Shown here: positions 20,404-31,074 of the stretch, in pieces
Layout of the letters: each line of letters starts with the position of its first letter
How positions within the stretch are numbered: position 1 is the first letter of the stretch
Assembly: GCA_033725935.1 (NCBI GenBank)
Contig: MU867135.1
Span: 59,717 to 123,716, forward strand
Origin: Cladorrhinum sp. PSN259
Taxonomy: Eukaryota > Ascomycota > Sordariomycetes > Sordariales > Podosporaceae
Direction of reading: 5' to 3'
Length of the DNA: 64,000 nucleotides
Translations under genes and position numbers: made by a program
The notes under the pieces: generated by a model
What the model was told of the DNA's origin: nothing
The model's database searches: none
Seen by the model: only the letters and a program-made list of their open reading frames with translations

Positions 20404-22059
20404 ATGGCGTTAATCAAAGATCTACAAGCCCAAGACCTTTCCAGCTGGCTTCTGGTGTTGGCTGCCGGTGCTCCCATCTACTTTATTGCACAAGTCATCT
20501 ACAATATATTCTTCCACCCCCTAGCCCACATTCCTGGCCCCTTTTGGGCCCGCGCAAGCAGCATCCCAACATGGTTCCAAGCCAGAACCGGAAAAAGACA
20601 TCTCTGGCTATGGCAACAATTTCAGATCTACAACACCGACAAGCTTCGGGTCGAGCCAAACGTGGTCGTCTTCCGTGACCCTGAAGCATACTCGGCCATC
20701 TACGGCATGGAATCCAACGTCCAACGGAGCACCTTCTACAAAATGTGGCAGCGAAACAGCGAAGACGTCAACACCATGAACGCCCTCGAGCCAGCAGAGC
20801 ACGCTAGAAAGCGCAAGATCCTCAACCGCTGCTTCACAGACAAATCCCTCAGAGCCGCAGCAACCTTTATCATCAAGCACATCGACCGGTGGAACGAAAT
20901 CCTCATCGACGAGCCCAAAACAGCGCCCGGGGAATGGTCCCGCCCCGTCAACCTTTCCCACAGGCTAGAAGCCCTTGTCCTCGACATCCTGACAGATCTC
21001 TGCTTCGGGCAATCGGCCCAAATCAAAGAACCAGACTCTTCCTGCCCCAACCCTTCCTTTAAATCGATTCCGGACTGCATATCCGAGTACCTCCAGTTCT
21101 ACTACCCCCTCTGCCTTTCCCCATTCGCCTCCCTCATGATTTGGCTCAAACCCCGCGGTCTCGACAAACTGTTTCAGCTCATCACCCCGCCAGCAATAAA
21201 ACAGTACAACGACTTTGTCCATTCGGCCGTGACATCCCGTCTGTCATCAACCTCTTCTTCCGAAAAAGTCGAACCCCGACAAGACATGTTCCACTTCCTG
21301 ACCGCCAACCCTTCTCCCGAATCATCGACAGGAGCCTCTTCAGGACTCCTACCCCTGTCCAAGTCCGAACTCCTCGCGGAATGCCACCTCCTGATAATAG
21401 CAGGCTCCGACACGACCTCCACCACCCTGTCCGGCCTCTTCTTCCACCTGACCTCCCCTTCCTGCTCCCACGTTCTGGAGAAACTGACGACCGAGATCCG
21501 CACCACTTTTTCCTCTCTCGATCAAATAACCTACCCGTCCCCGCTCCTCATGACGCAGTGCAAGTACCTCTCCCAAGTCGTGACCGAGACCCTCCGCCTC
21601 ATTACCCCCGTCCCCTGCGAGTTACCCCGCCAGGTCCTGCCCGGCGGGATCACGATCCAAGGCGAGCACTACCCCGAGGGGACGATCGTGGCTTCGAGCC
21701 ACTTCATAACGACCCACTCGACCGACATCTGGGGCGAGGACGCGTCCGAGTTCAACCCGGACAGGTGGGCGACGGGCGACAAGCACCAGCTGCAAAGGAT
21801 GAGGGGGGCGTACCACCCTTTTCTTTCGGGGCCGGGTAATTGCGCGGGCAAGTCGCTGGCGATGAGCGAGATGTACATGACTGTCGCGCGCACGCTTTGG
21901 CTTTTTGACGTCAGGAGGCTACCTGGTAGTAATAAAGGTGGCGGTGGGAGTAAAAGCTTGTATGGGCCGGCCAAGAGTAAAAACCATTTTAATCTTTTTG
22001 ATGCGTTTGTGGCACTCAAGGAAGGACCCGAGGTGCAGTTTAGGAGGAGGCAGGTTTAA
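20404..22059 (+). CDS. Cytochrome P450 monooxygenase (P450-3)
   Basis: Single-exon 551-residue P450 of a different CYP group from P450-1 and -2. An N-terminal anchor (about 15-35) precedes HPLAHIPGPFWARAS. The helix C region has HARKRKILNRCFT, the I-helix reads AGSDTTS, ExxR is ETLR, the PERF motif is FNPDRW, and the heme loop is FLSGPGNCAG with Cys near 480. The loop has Gly at the position usually held by Arg or His (FxxGxRxCxG), which normally contacts a heme propionate. A Gly/Ser/Lys-rich insertion follows the L-helix (around 505-520). The layout is like benzoate-4-monooxygenase or trichothecene-type fungal P450s. Substrate unknown. Confidence 0.94.
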   Translation: MALIKDLQAQDLSSWLLVLAAGAPIYFIAQVIYNIFFHPLAHIPGPFWARASSIPTWFQARTGKRHLWLWQQFQIYNTDKLRVEPNVVVFRDPEAYSAIYGMESNVQRSTFYKMWQRNSEDVNTMNALEPAEHARKRKILNRCFTDKSLRAAATFIIKHIDRWNEILIDEPKTAPGEWSRPVNLSHRLEALVLDILTDLCFGQSAQIKEPDSSCPNPSFKSIPDCISEYLQFYYPLCLSPFASLMIWLKPRGLDKLFQLITPPAIKQYNDFVHSAVTSRLSSTSSSEKVEPRQDMFHFLTANPSPESSTGASSGLLPLSKSELLAECHLLIIAGSDTTSTTLSGLFFHLTSPSCSHVLEKLTTEIRTTFSSLDQITYPSPLLMTQCKYLSQVVTETLRLITPVPCELPRQVLPGGITIQGEHYPEGTIVASSHFITTHSTDIWGEDASEFNPDRWATGDKHQLQRMRGAYHPFLSGPGNCAGKSLAMSEMYMTVARTLWLFDVRRLPGSNKGGGGSKSLYGPAKSKNHFNLFDAFVALKEGPEVQFRRRQV

Positions 22060-22371
22060 AGGAGATTTTTCGGGAAAGGGAATTCGTTTTACTTTTAGTG
22101 TCGTAAAGGGGAGGTTCACATATGTAGATGTTGGTAAATGCAAGTTCATCTACAATTCATTCTCAAATGCATGTAAAAGTCCTAGATGCCATTAAAATAG
22201 GCCAAGATGTGTAGGAGCGCTTATTTCATTTTTAAAACGCTTACTGCCTCGACTCTGGCAACTACTACTCGAGCAATCCTCTTCTCGCAATAATCAAATA
22301 ACATTCCACAACCAAAACTGCATATTCATTATAGTCGTAAATCCCTCTGCCTTTAAATAATATCCCCGCCA
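22060..22371. other. Convergent 3' intergenic
   Basis: 3' flanks of P450-3 and PI31. Nothing else seen. Confidence 0.5.
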
Positions 22372-23595
22372 CTACCCTCCATACCCACCTCCTCCATATC
22401 CTCCACCTCCATAACCACCACGACCCGCACCAGGCCGTCCACCACCGAACCGGGGTTGTCCACCAGGCCCCAAAGGATCCCACCTAGCACCAGGGGGCGC
22501 CTGACCCCCAAACCCATCATCATCACCACCTCCTCTCGGTCCTCCAAATAGTGGATCATCAAACGTAGGGTGCATCCCTCCTCCCCCTCCAAACTGCGGC
22601 CTTGGCAAACCCATCGGTCCTAAAGGGCCTACACCTCCCCTGATAGGATCATTCGGTCCAAATCCTGGAGGGTACAGGTCATTGTGTCCAAGATTTCCAA
22701 ATCCTGGTCCGGTCCCAGGAATATGTAACGGTCCTCGTGGTGGTCTGTTCACTTCATATTCGTCTTCGAATCCCGGCGGCGGAAAGTCAGGGACGGGACC
22801 TGGTTGCGGTCTTGGAGCGGCGAGTGGTTCGGGAGCTGGGTATGGATGGGGTTGCGCCGGTTGGGGGCCTCGAGGATCCTGACCCCGAGGATTCTGAACC
22901 CGAGAATTCTGGCCTCGAGGGCGGCCTTGATCATCTTCGTCGTCGTGGCGTTCTTCGGTGTACCCTTCCTTATCGAGACCTGGGAGTAGTCGTTGGACGA
23001 GGGAGATTTTGAGGTAGGAGATGAAGTCTTGGAGGCGGTTTGTTAGTCATAGCTTCGATAGGAATAGAAATGGGTAGATAATGAGTGTACCTTTGAGTCG
23101 TTCCTTGGATACGAAGACGCTTGACAGCTGGGTAGACAGATCGGACCGGTCTTCATTGCCCTCGGGAGTCATTTTGATGCGCACTGGAAGCGCGGAAGAA
23201 GAAATGTAGTCTCTCGTGGTGATCTCGAAGCGTACGATGCGCTCATCTCCCGTACCGAGCCCCCGTATCTCTGTCTTGGTTCCTAAGCGGTCAATCCGGA
23301 TGACGAATTTCATGGATGACTGGGTGTGTGCGTAGACGAAGCCGTGCGAGCTTGCCGAATTGTTCCATTGCGGGGGCAAACGAGGAGCAAGGCGGGTGCA
23401 TTCAGCTTCGATGTTTTGATCCTCCTTAAAGCCCAAAAGGCGGAATCCGAGAGTTGTTAAGGTGGCATGGGTGGCGAGTGCCACGGCGTCGAGGGAACTG
23501 CTGAGGTCCGAGGTTGTGTCATCTTTTTCGTGTGTCGGGAGAGCATTTGCCATGACTGCGAGCACCGCAGCTGGTTCGAGTGGGTTGGGCGCCAT
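22372..23595 (-). CDS. PI31-type proteasome regulator
   Basis: Two exons (23595-23091 and 23027-22372) joined by a 63-nt intron with branch sequence GACTAAC give 386 residues. The N-terminal half is the PI31/FP domain: a helical start, then strands around FRLLGFKED, GFVYAHTQSSMKFVIRIDRLG and FEITTRDYIS. The C-terminal half is disordered and Gly/Pro-rich, with an RG-rich end GGRPGAGRGGYGGGGYGG. PI31 binds the 20S proteasome and modulates proteasome activity or transport. RPT5, another proteasome gene, lies in the same window at 61.9 kb, too far to imply linkage. It is convergent with P450-3. Confidence 0.9.
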
Positions 23596-24506
23596 TTTGC
23601 TGTATTTGATGCAACAGTTATGGGACGATGGTTTCTAAAGGAAATGTTACAGGTTGAGGTTGCAAATGAAGAAATAACGAATAGGCTCCGAGCATGGACG
23701 TCATTTAAGAGAGCTTCGTAATGCCAAAAGCTCACCAGAGTGATTTGGGAACCCCGGCAAGTAACCCCGCCCCCGCCTAATAAATCTTGGAGCTTGACCC
23801 CAGGCAAAAGTGGATGTGAAAGCAGCCTTAAATATGGGTCGACACTAAGAGAAGCAGCCAATCACATGGGCCTTCTCCTTGAGCGGTCTCATTCAATGCT
23901 GGGTACCATACAATTTATTTCCCACTTTGCCCACGTACTTATTCGTCTACCAATTTTTACCCTCTTAGCACTACGTTCAAACATCTGATAGCCAAAGAAA
24001 AGTTATCCTAGCCTTTAGCATCTCATCGGCAATCATCGCGCCACATTTGACCGGAAGGCGCTTCTTCCGGGGAGCAAGGCAAGTGCATATTGTCTCCATG
24101 GGGGGACTGGTTGATCTTCTATGCCAAGACTTGTATATGTGGAGAATCTGCACGGAAACCAACAGTTATTCACTGAGCCTTCTGGTCAGCCTGGAATGTG
24201 CCATCCTTGACGCGTGCCATTTGAACAGAAAAGTATAAAGTAACAGGGAGATTGTGGTTCTTTCCAACAGAAGCATCATTTGTTCAGAAAACGAACATCC
24301 AGTCAATTTTCCCTATTACCAGCCCTCCCCCGCGCTCTTAATCTTTGTTGAAGTGTCTTTTGAATATATTGGTAAGTTGATTCTCCTCGTTGCCGAACGG
24401 CTTCAGACCTCTACAGATTCAGGATGTAGATACGGACGTTGACGTCTTAACTAGGACGCAATTCCTTAACCGTGTTACACTATAGAGTCACAGCACCTCG
24501 CACACC
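23596..24506. promoter_or_regulatory. Divergent intergenic region upstream of PI31
   Basis: About 0.9 kb between divergent PI31 and the small Cys-rich gene. No clear motif or gene. Confidence 0.4.
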
Positions 24507-24758
24507 ATGTGCGTCCAGACCTACCGCGTGTATACCTGCGGATGCAAGAAGCCAGAGGAGTTCAAGCAGTGTGAGGCCCGTCTGGGCACAAACGTCAAAT
24601 GTACTCCGGTCACGAGGGAGGACCGGCTTTCGTCGCCACATATGTGTAGCACGCACATGGTGAAGCAGGGGGCCCACGGGATGCGTCTTGATGGCGGCGT
24701 TTGGAGGGACCAAGTCGACGAGCCCCACTGCGCGGCAGTTGACACGGCGGAAACATGA
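24507..24758 (+). CDS. Small Cys-rich conserved hypothetical protein
   Basis: Eighty-three residues, no signal peptide. The N-terminus reads MCVQTYRVYTCGCKKPEEF, and Cys/His residues recur (CEARLG, VKCTPV, HMCSTHM, PHCAA), suggesting a zinc- or metal-binding fold. Short proteins opening with Tyr-x-x-Tyr-x-Cys-Gly-Cys are, as far as I recall, widespread in Pezizomycotina and uncharacterised. Codons remain in a single frame from ATG to TGA with no intron needed. Function unknown. Confidence 0.6.
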   Translation: MCVQTYRVYTCGCKKPEEFKQCEARLGTNVKCTPVTREDRLSSPHMCSTHMVKQGAHGMRLDGGVWRDQVDEPHCAAVDTAET

Positions 24759-24923
24759 ACATGTTAGCGAGGGAAGGTCAAAGTGAAGAGATGGAGGCTA
24801 GTCAGGAAGTGGTTGCTGCCGGCTGACGGCTCCAGATGTCGGCTCCAGATGCGATTCGAAAGGAGGAGTAGCACGCAGAACGCGTAATTTTTGCAACAAA
24901 GATAAACCAGTCTTTATTCAATA

Positions 24924-26021
24924 CTACGGAAATTTGGGATTCTCAGAACTCGGCTTCTCCAAACAACCCTCTGCCAGCAACGTATCTGCCACTTTCTTCA
25001 TCGAAGCCTGGTCAAACGGAGAACGCAAAGCCCAAGGCGGAAAACATCCAGGCGCCCACTTCCAGGCCGACGCGATGGCATCCTTGCGAATGTAAATATG
25101 TGAAGATCCGATAGTGTGTGGCGCCTTTTCCTTGTTAAGTTCAAACTCCTGATAATGCGTCAAAGCAACCTGGATATCCTTCGCGAGCGTGTCTCCATTC
25201 TTCTCTTGGTCATGGCCCCTCCATATCATGGCCACGGGCATGCTCTTTCTCAGCACGTCAGTTCGCACTGGAAAGTCAGCGTCAACGCAGTAGACAAGCG
25301 TGCGGGAATCAACAAGCTCGCATGCCTGTTTCATATCCACCATGTGGATGGACTGCCTCCACACAAGCCTCAACACCGTGTTCAAGATCTTGAATACGCC
25401 CTCGTCTCTCTCTGTATAGCCTGGATCACAAAAGTGGATCGGAACCTCGGGCAGGTCGGTTCTGATCTCTCCCTTTTTCTCAAACTTATCGTAGGCCTTT
25501 TGAATCTTATCCACAAACTTCTTCCACCCTTCGCTTCCTTCTTGCAGGGATCCCCAACCTTCCACTTCAACAACCTTCATCAGGATTCTTGCAAAGCCCT
25601 TCGAGACTGCATGTTCAATTCCTCGCTCGTTCGAACAGATTCGAAGCGCAGCAGCCATATCCAATGCTGCAATGTGCCGAACCATGGCCTGCACTGGATC
25701 ATTCCTCTTCATGGGGGACTTGTTAAACACTAGACTGTCTGCGGTAGTCAGGGGCACTTCGGCGTATGGAAGGGATGGGGCCACTTTACTGAATCCATCC
25801 TCCTCGACGTGCTTGAATGAGCCCAGGCCAAAACAGACAATCTTGGCGACTCCCCAGTTCCACCGAGGGAGGATGAGGTGCATTCCCTGGGTGAACTGCG
25901 GGCAGATACAGGTATTGTCGCAAAAGATGTTTTGCAGCGCTTCATGGCGTCCCAGGACACGAAAGAATTCTTCGGCAATGACCCCCGGGGGAGCTTGGGG
26001 CTTGCTAGTGCTGTCGTTCAT
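24924..26021 (-). CDS. SRR1-like domain protein
   Basis: Single-exon 365-residue protein. The SRR1-like pattern is visible as KIVCFGLGSF (about residue 60), HIAALDMAAALRIC (about 118), IHFCDPGYTERDEGVF, and SRTLVYCVDADFPVRTDVLRK followed by VAMIWRG. Members of this family (plant SRR1, yeast Ber1) are linked to circadian or light signalling and to microtubule/tetrapyrrole phenotypes; the fungal forms are largely uncharacterised. An inserted helical segment (around 150-190) and a C-terminal extension beyond the domain are present. The start at 26021 is the only in-frame ATG before the domain. It is convergent with the small Cys-rich gene. Confidence 0.8.
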   Translation of the reverse strand: MNDSTSKPQAPPGVIAEEFFRVLGRHEALQNIFCDNTCICPQFTQGMHLILPRWNWGVAKIVCFGLGSFKHVEEDGFSKVAPSLPYAEVPLTTADSLVFNKSPMKRNDPVQAMVRHIAALDMAAALRICSNERGIEHAVSKGFARILMKVVEVEGWGSLQEGSEGWKKFVDKIQKAYDKFEKKGEIRTDLPEVPIHFCDPGYTERDEGVFKILNTVLRLVWRQSIHMVDMKQACELVDSRTLVYCVDADFPVRTDVLRKSMPVAMIWRGHDQEKNGDTLAKDIQVALTHYQEFELNKEKAPHTIGSSHIYIRKDAIASAWKWAPGCFPPWALRSPFDQASMKKVADTLLAEGCLEKPSSENPKFP

Positions 26022-27185
26022 TGATGTGTAGTTTTGTTATCACAGCAATGTAGGAGTATGTACTCAATACTACTAGGCAGTGACAGTAAAAGAGATATTA
26101 AGAGTAATGAGAGGGCGGGCTCAGAGTCAAACGAACGAGTTTAAATATATCCAGTCGTCAATGTGAAGCAGTTTCTCACAAGAGAATGGAGTCATTCATT
26201 ATTCGATCGTGATAGCTTGCACCAAGACTCAGAGAGCACAACTCCCACTACGGAATTCTGCAGAGACTCCGGGTTAATTCGGTCTGGTCATACAGGAGAC
26301 TTGCCACGCCAAATACTCTAAGCACTCTCTTTTGGGACATGAAGCCATGAGCGGAATTGCTGCCGCTCAGGTGTCCGAAAACGACAAAATCCAAAAGAGT
26401 CAACGTTACAGGTTTCGTATATCTACTGTACCTGTTAGGTATCTGCCTACTTATTCTAGCGTGTGCCGTTCCGCTTCAGTGTGACCAGAGAATGAGATTA
26501 GGAAAACTCCGAGTCATGATGCACTTGGTAGAAGAACCCGAGTCTTCGGATTGTTTAGCACTCCGAGTACTACTCCAAGTACCCGTCCCAATTGCCAGAC
26601 ATCATAGGTACTGATGCGGTTATTTCTCCACTTCAAGATGTAGCAGAACTTAATTTTACCAAAAACAAGTCAAATAATAAGCTCTGGTATTTGTTTTCTT
26701 GATGTTCCACAGACCCTATCTTGGCCTTATACATGTACCTGGTATTCATCAGGCCGAGTTTCAAACTGGACTATCCAGTGAGTTAAGGTTGTCTGTAAAA
26801 GGTTCCAGGTAATGTAGGTACCTATACTGGCATACATCATGCAAACATAAATACAGACGTGTATATATTTCATTAACCTACTCCCCAATATGCCAGTCAT
26901 CGCTTGTCAGATGGACCCGACTAGAGATTATGATGTCTCGAAGCCCATAATAACAATAACTCAGCCAACTCTAGTAACTTGCCTACTTCTAACGGTATTG
27001 TAGCACGTGTCCTTGCGCCATAGCCCACCTTTGACCACTACGTTCCGAGCCACGCCCACGAGGATTAGCAATCCGCTGATTACCGTCCATACCGCGACAG
27101 GGGTTCTGGTTGCTAGAACGATCGGGTCGTAGGCAATGGGTTTGAACTGCCGAAGTTAGTCGGCCTGACCAATGGCTGATATGGA
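26022..27185. other. Gene-poor AT-rich stretch
   Basis: 1.2 kb with no open frame above about 85 codons and no recognisable product. It starts a 5-kb block (26.0-31.1 kb) of degraded-looking sequence. Confidence 0.55.
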
Positions 27186-28030
27186 TCATTCAGGCTCCTC
27201 CTCGTCTTCGTTGTAGTTGAGGGTTACTGAAGTAGCCGTCAACATCGCCGAAGGACTAGCCTGGCGCTGATTGTGCGGCAGGCCTCCTCTTCGCTTCGCC
27301 TGCTTCTCCGCCTTCTTCTGTTGCTTGTACTCGCGCTTTTTCTCGTCGTCAGAGAATTCAATTCCATGATCCTCGGGAACCTCTCCGTCAAGGAGATTGC
27401 TTGCGTTGAACCGCTCTGACGAGAAGCCACGACAAGCTTGCAGATTGGGAGGTCTCGAGTTGCAGCGCATCCAGTCCGGCACTAAGAGCCGGACGATGTT
27501 CAGCCTAAGGTTGCTGGGACCGTCGCTATCTCCCTCAAATATCTACCTCGGCTCTTCATCATAAGTATTACTACGTCTTTACCAATGCCTGGGTGAAGAC
27601 GAAGTTGGCATAATCCACTGGATAGGAGATCCGGAGTTCACCTGGACAGCTCAAATTCCTTGATCCCTTCCGCAGTTCTGAAGTCGACTCTATAGAGAGG
27701 TTTCATCGCTGCGGGTTGCACGGCAAATCCAGGGTAGATGTAGAATAGGCGTCTGGTGCGGAGGCGACGGAGCATAATCCGCATCTTGAACACCAAGACG
27801 CTCATAAACTTGTCGTTGGTCGGCAAGATATTCCTCAGGAACCAAGCTCTGATACCTCTGACGAGACCGACCGACTTGAGTCTGTGCAGTGCCGTACCAA
27901 GAAGCCCATACAGGTTCTGGGCATCAACGAGCCACTTCGCGATGACAACTATGACACTGTGTTCTTGATGGCAAATTTGTTTGTTACGATCTGCTGAGAG
28001 TAAACCCCCTTCGCCCAGATTTCCCAGCAA
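27186..28030 (-). pseudogene. Degenerate coding pieces, unknown family
   Basis: Two protein-like open pieces follow each other on the minus strand. The first (28030-27638) has a basic middle with SVLVFKMRIMLRRLRTRRLFYIYPGF. The second (from about 27540 to 27186) has a charged stretch SDDEKKREYKQQKKAEKQAKRR and ends EDEEEP. Stops including a TAG near 27550 and no convincing introns separate them. Neither has a clean ATG start with a promoter-like flank. I cannot name the family. They could be exons of one decayed gene. Confidence 0.35.
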
Positions 28031-28292
28031 ATTTGATCTCTGCCATTAGCTTAATCTCTATCTCTAATGTGATGGCGCAAATCGGAGTTCTGGGACGACT
28101 CGGATTGTGTACATGTATCTTCGGTCTGTAGGTACCTAGGTTTTGAAGATATTCCAAGTGAGTTTAATGAAGCCGTCGAGCACTTATCCTTGGCGGTGCC
28201 TCAATGAGATGGACTAGAATGCGGACCGGGGGTATATCTGCTGGTGCTGGGATAGGGGCTGTCATGAGGATGCCGATGTGTACGATGCTGTA

Positions 28293-29045
28293 TCACTCCT
28301 TGAGAGCTTCAGCCAGTTTAACCCCAAGCAATTGACCATCTCGATAATCTTGCATATGGGCTCTGAGCCCGCGATACTCGACCTTCTTAACGACAATGGC
28401 ATAAGCTCCCCACACATTGACTGGTATCTCGCTTGGTAGAGACTTCATCCAGTTCAAAGCTGGAGCACTCGCTGCTTGCATGATGCCATAAAGCTCGTGC
28501 CAGCCTCGGTCGCACTCAGCACAGCGGAACAGTACATTCTTGTGATTGTTGACGAGCTTCGCATCGGCTTCGACGAGCAGCCCGCGGCGGACTCGATCCA
28601 TCTTCACCATTCGAACTGAATGCGGAGGCAGACAACCGAGTTGGGGTCGGCGAGGGGGGTGTCTCTGGTGCCAATGTACTTAAAGGCAAAGTAGCCTCTT
28701 TCCCACCAATCATGCAGCTGCGGGGACAGACAAATTGCATCCAGTGCCGGTCGCTCACACTAAGTGTCAAGCAAAAGACAGATTCCAACCATTCTAGTGA
28801 CGCTGTTCCCATCAACTCCAGCCGGGCGATGGTGATGGGGCATTTCCTCCATAGTCCCCGTGCTTTCTTGGTCGCATTTGCGGAGAATGGAACAATATGG
28901 CAGACTTGCGGGTTCGAGGTCGACGAGATCCACGACTATCTCGTAGCCTGGCGCTATGCCCTCGTTTAGAACTATCGAGTTGCCGATGACAGACTTAACC
29001 CTCGGTCATCTCCATATCTGACGCGCTAATATCGTCGGCCTTAGG
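28293..29045 (-). pseudogene. Broken unknown gene with in-frame stops
   Basis: A minus-strand frame reads through protein-like sequence: ADDISASDMEMTEG, a possible 52-nt intron, YEIVVDLVDLEP, RPAGVDGNSVTRMVGICLLLD, then TAG, then LDAICLSPQLHDWWERGYF and NSVVCLRIQFEW, then TGA. Sequence after the second stop continues in another frame with FRCAECDRGWHELYGI. The WW, CxxC and Trp/His pattern looks like a real fungal protein family, and I considered a fungal HNH-nuclease-like family without being able to confirm it. The stops can be single C-to-T or G-to-A changes. Probably a RIP-decayed member. Confidence 0.45.
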
Positions 29046-31074
29046 GAGGATAGCATCCGTCTATTATCGTTGTTGCTCCGAATGGCGGTGTCAGGAGGTT
29101 TTGACCGTTGGGAGGCTTGAAATACCGAACAGTCAAGGCAAACCGACTGTTGCCCATTGGTTGAATGGCACGCTGCTGATTGTATTACAAGCATTCAGCG
29201 GGGAGATAGTCGGTACTTCTGACTGACCTCATAAATGCGCCGAGTTTTGGTCCGACCTGCCCAAGACCCAGAGTTTTCTCTGCATCTTCTCTGACATCTC
29301 CAAGTCTTTGGTAAGCCCTCCCTATGGTAATACAGGTGTGGTGATGGATGAAGAATGCGGTGGTTGTTGGTGGGAAAAATTCCCCCACCAATTTGAAGCA
29401 ACCCACTGTATACATGTATTCTGGCTGTCTGGGAGCAAGGGCCACTACCCAGCCCTATTGGCCACATGGAGCGCATTCCATCCTTTCCTGGGTTGTCTTT
29501 GTCTCTTCTTGAGGGAATATTAGACCAATCTATGTCAACTTCCTGCGACCAATCTCAATATCTTTTTCTCGGCTGATTTCCTAGAAACAGAGGGCCTGGG
29601 TATACCTATGCGGGCTTGTCTTTGTCTTTCTGAGCAAGACCTTGAAATCCCATCTTGGTCTTTCGGCGGATGGCCGGAAGCGCATGGTGCACGGTGATCC
29701 GAGTGCTGATTGAGACTAGAAAATGTCTTCAGGCTCATGTTAGCGATTATTATGGATGATGAATTGTAGCGAAGTTCATTAGACGGTAACTGATTGAAAT
29801 GTGGCCTTGAAATAAACTGTGATTGACGAGAATCGACTGTAATCGACGCGGCCGGAATCGGAACCATCATACAATTTGCGATCAAGTATAGGCACAGAAA
29901 GCGTGAGCTCACTGGTACAGCAGCTTATTACACTTGTAGAATGGCCTTGTTGTTGTTGTCCAATGGCTATTTGCATAGTCTCAACGCATCAGGTACGCGG
30001 AAAATGGCCATAATGAAGAGTGGCTTGATTATCAGTTACAAATCCAAGAGGACGTCTCATACCGTTGGCAAACTTATTACATGTAGTTGGCCGATCGTCT
30101 CGCTGATTGTTTGCTGAATGCTCTGCAAAACGGTATCTGTTGGCGCAGCATTGCTAGCCATGACTAATTAGATATTTTCTGACGAGTTGCACAATGTGTT
30201 GATAATTTTGACTGCCAAATTGTGATAAGAGGTAATCGATAATACGACAAAAGTGATTGAAGAAGTGGTTACAAGAGAAAAGATTTTGTTGAGGACCTGA
30301 GGAGAAAGTTGCTTTAATACCCGATGATCTGTCTGTTTGCACCTGCAATTGGAAGTGCAAATTTCCAAATGGAAATTGTATCTAAGTAATCTACTCCTGT
30401 ATCTCGATTGCAACAAAAGACAGGGTTTATATACGTGAAAGAAACCACCCTCTCCGAGCCGGCCTCGGCTCTCTAGGAGCCTATAAGTTCCGATCCTCCA
30501 CTTCATGATATTACTTTTCATACTGTGAGTAGTCTCACTGGGAGCAGGCTCCCGGTACTCTCCGGTTAACACCATCTTCGACATTGGACGACACCCGCTG
30601 AGTTGGTTTGGTCTGAATTCTCAATGGTGCCTGTACCACTCCTGTTCGTGAGTATAATCATGGTGATATTTCAAAACCTCACAGATACTCATTCAATACA
30701 GCTGAATGGGCGATTAGTTACACATTCTAGTGCATTCGGTTGAGCATGAGAAGCTGGAATGAGTTTCAATGCCGGATGCTATGCAAGGACCGACCATTTC
30801 GCAAGTCTTAGCTCTAGGGCGTAATGCGAGCTGGAAAAAGAATGTACATGTAGAGACTGGAGTCTAGCTAGATATTATTGAACACAGAGAGGGAAATTCA
30901 CCAGAAGGATTTCAAGCGATATAACTCCTAGCAAAGAGTCGCCATGCAGGTTGCCGGAAGCAGAGCAGTCAGTTATCAAACAATGCATGCAAACTGCACT
31001 GGCAGATTACCTACCTTTACATTATCATAACTAATATCGTATTTATAAGGAACAAAACATATTGGCACGCCCAG
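29046..31074. other. Gene-free stretch
   Basis: 2 kb with only short, overlapping open frames. An ATG at 30162 on the minus strand opens about 27 protein-like codons (MASNAAPTDTVLQSIQQTI) before a possible donor, but I could not follow it into a supported second exon. Otherwise nothing recognised. Confidence 0.5.

Noticed and set aside
14..22059. A secondary-metabolite biosynthetic cluster
   Set aside because: P450s and a transporter are present, but no PKS, NRPS, terpene cyclase, prenyltransferase or pathway regulator is visible in the window. It could only be a cluster if a backbone gene lies beyond the left edge.
30168..30584. 138-codon minus-strand open frame
   Set aside because: Low-complexity mix of residues without a domain, in a degraded block.
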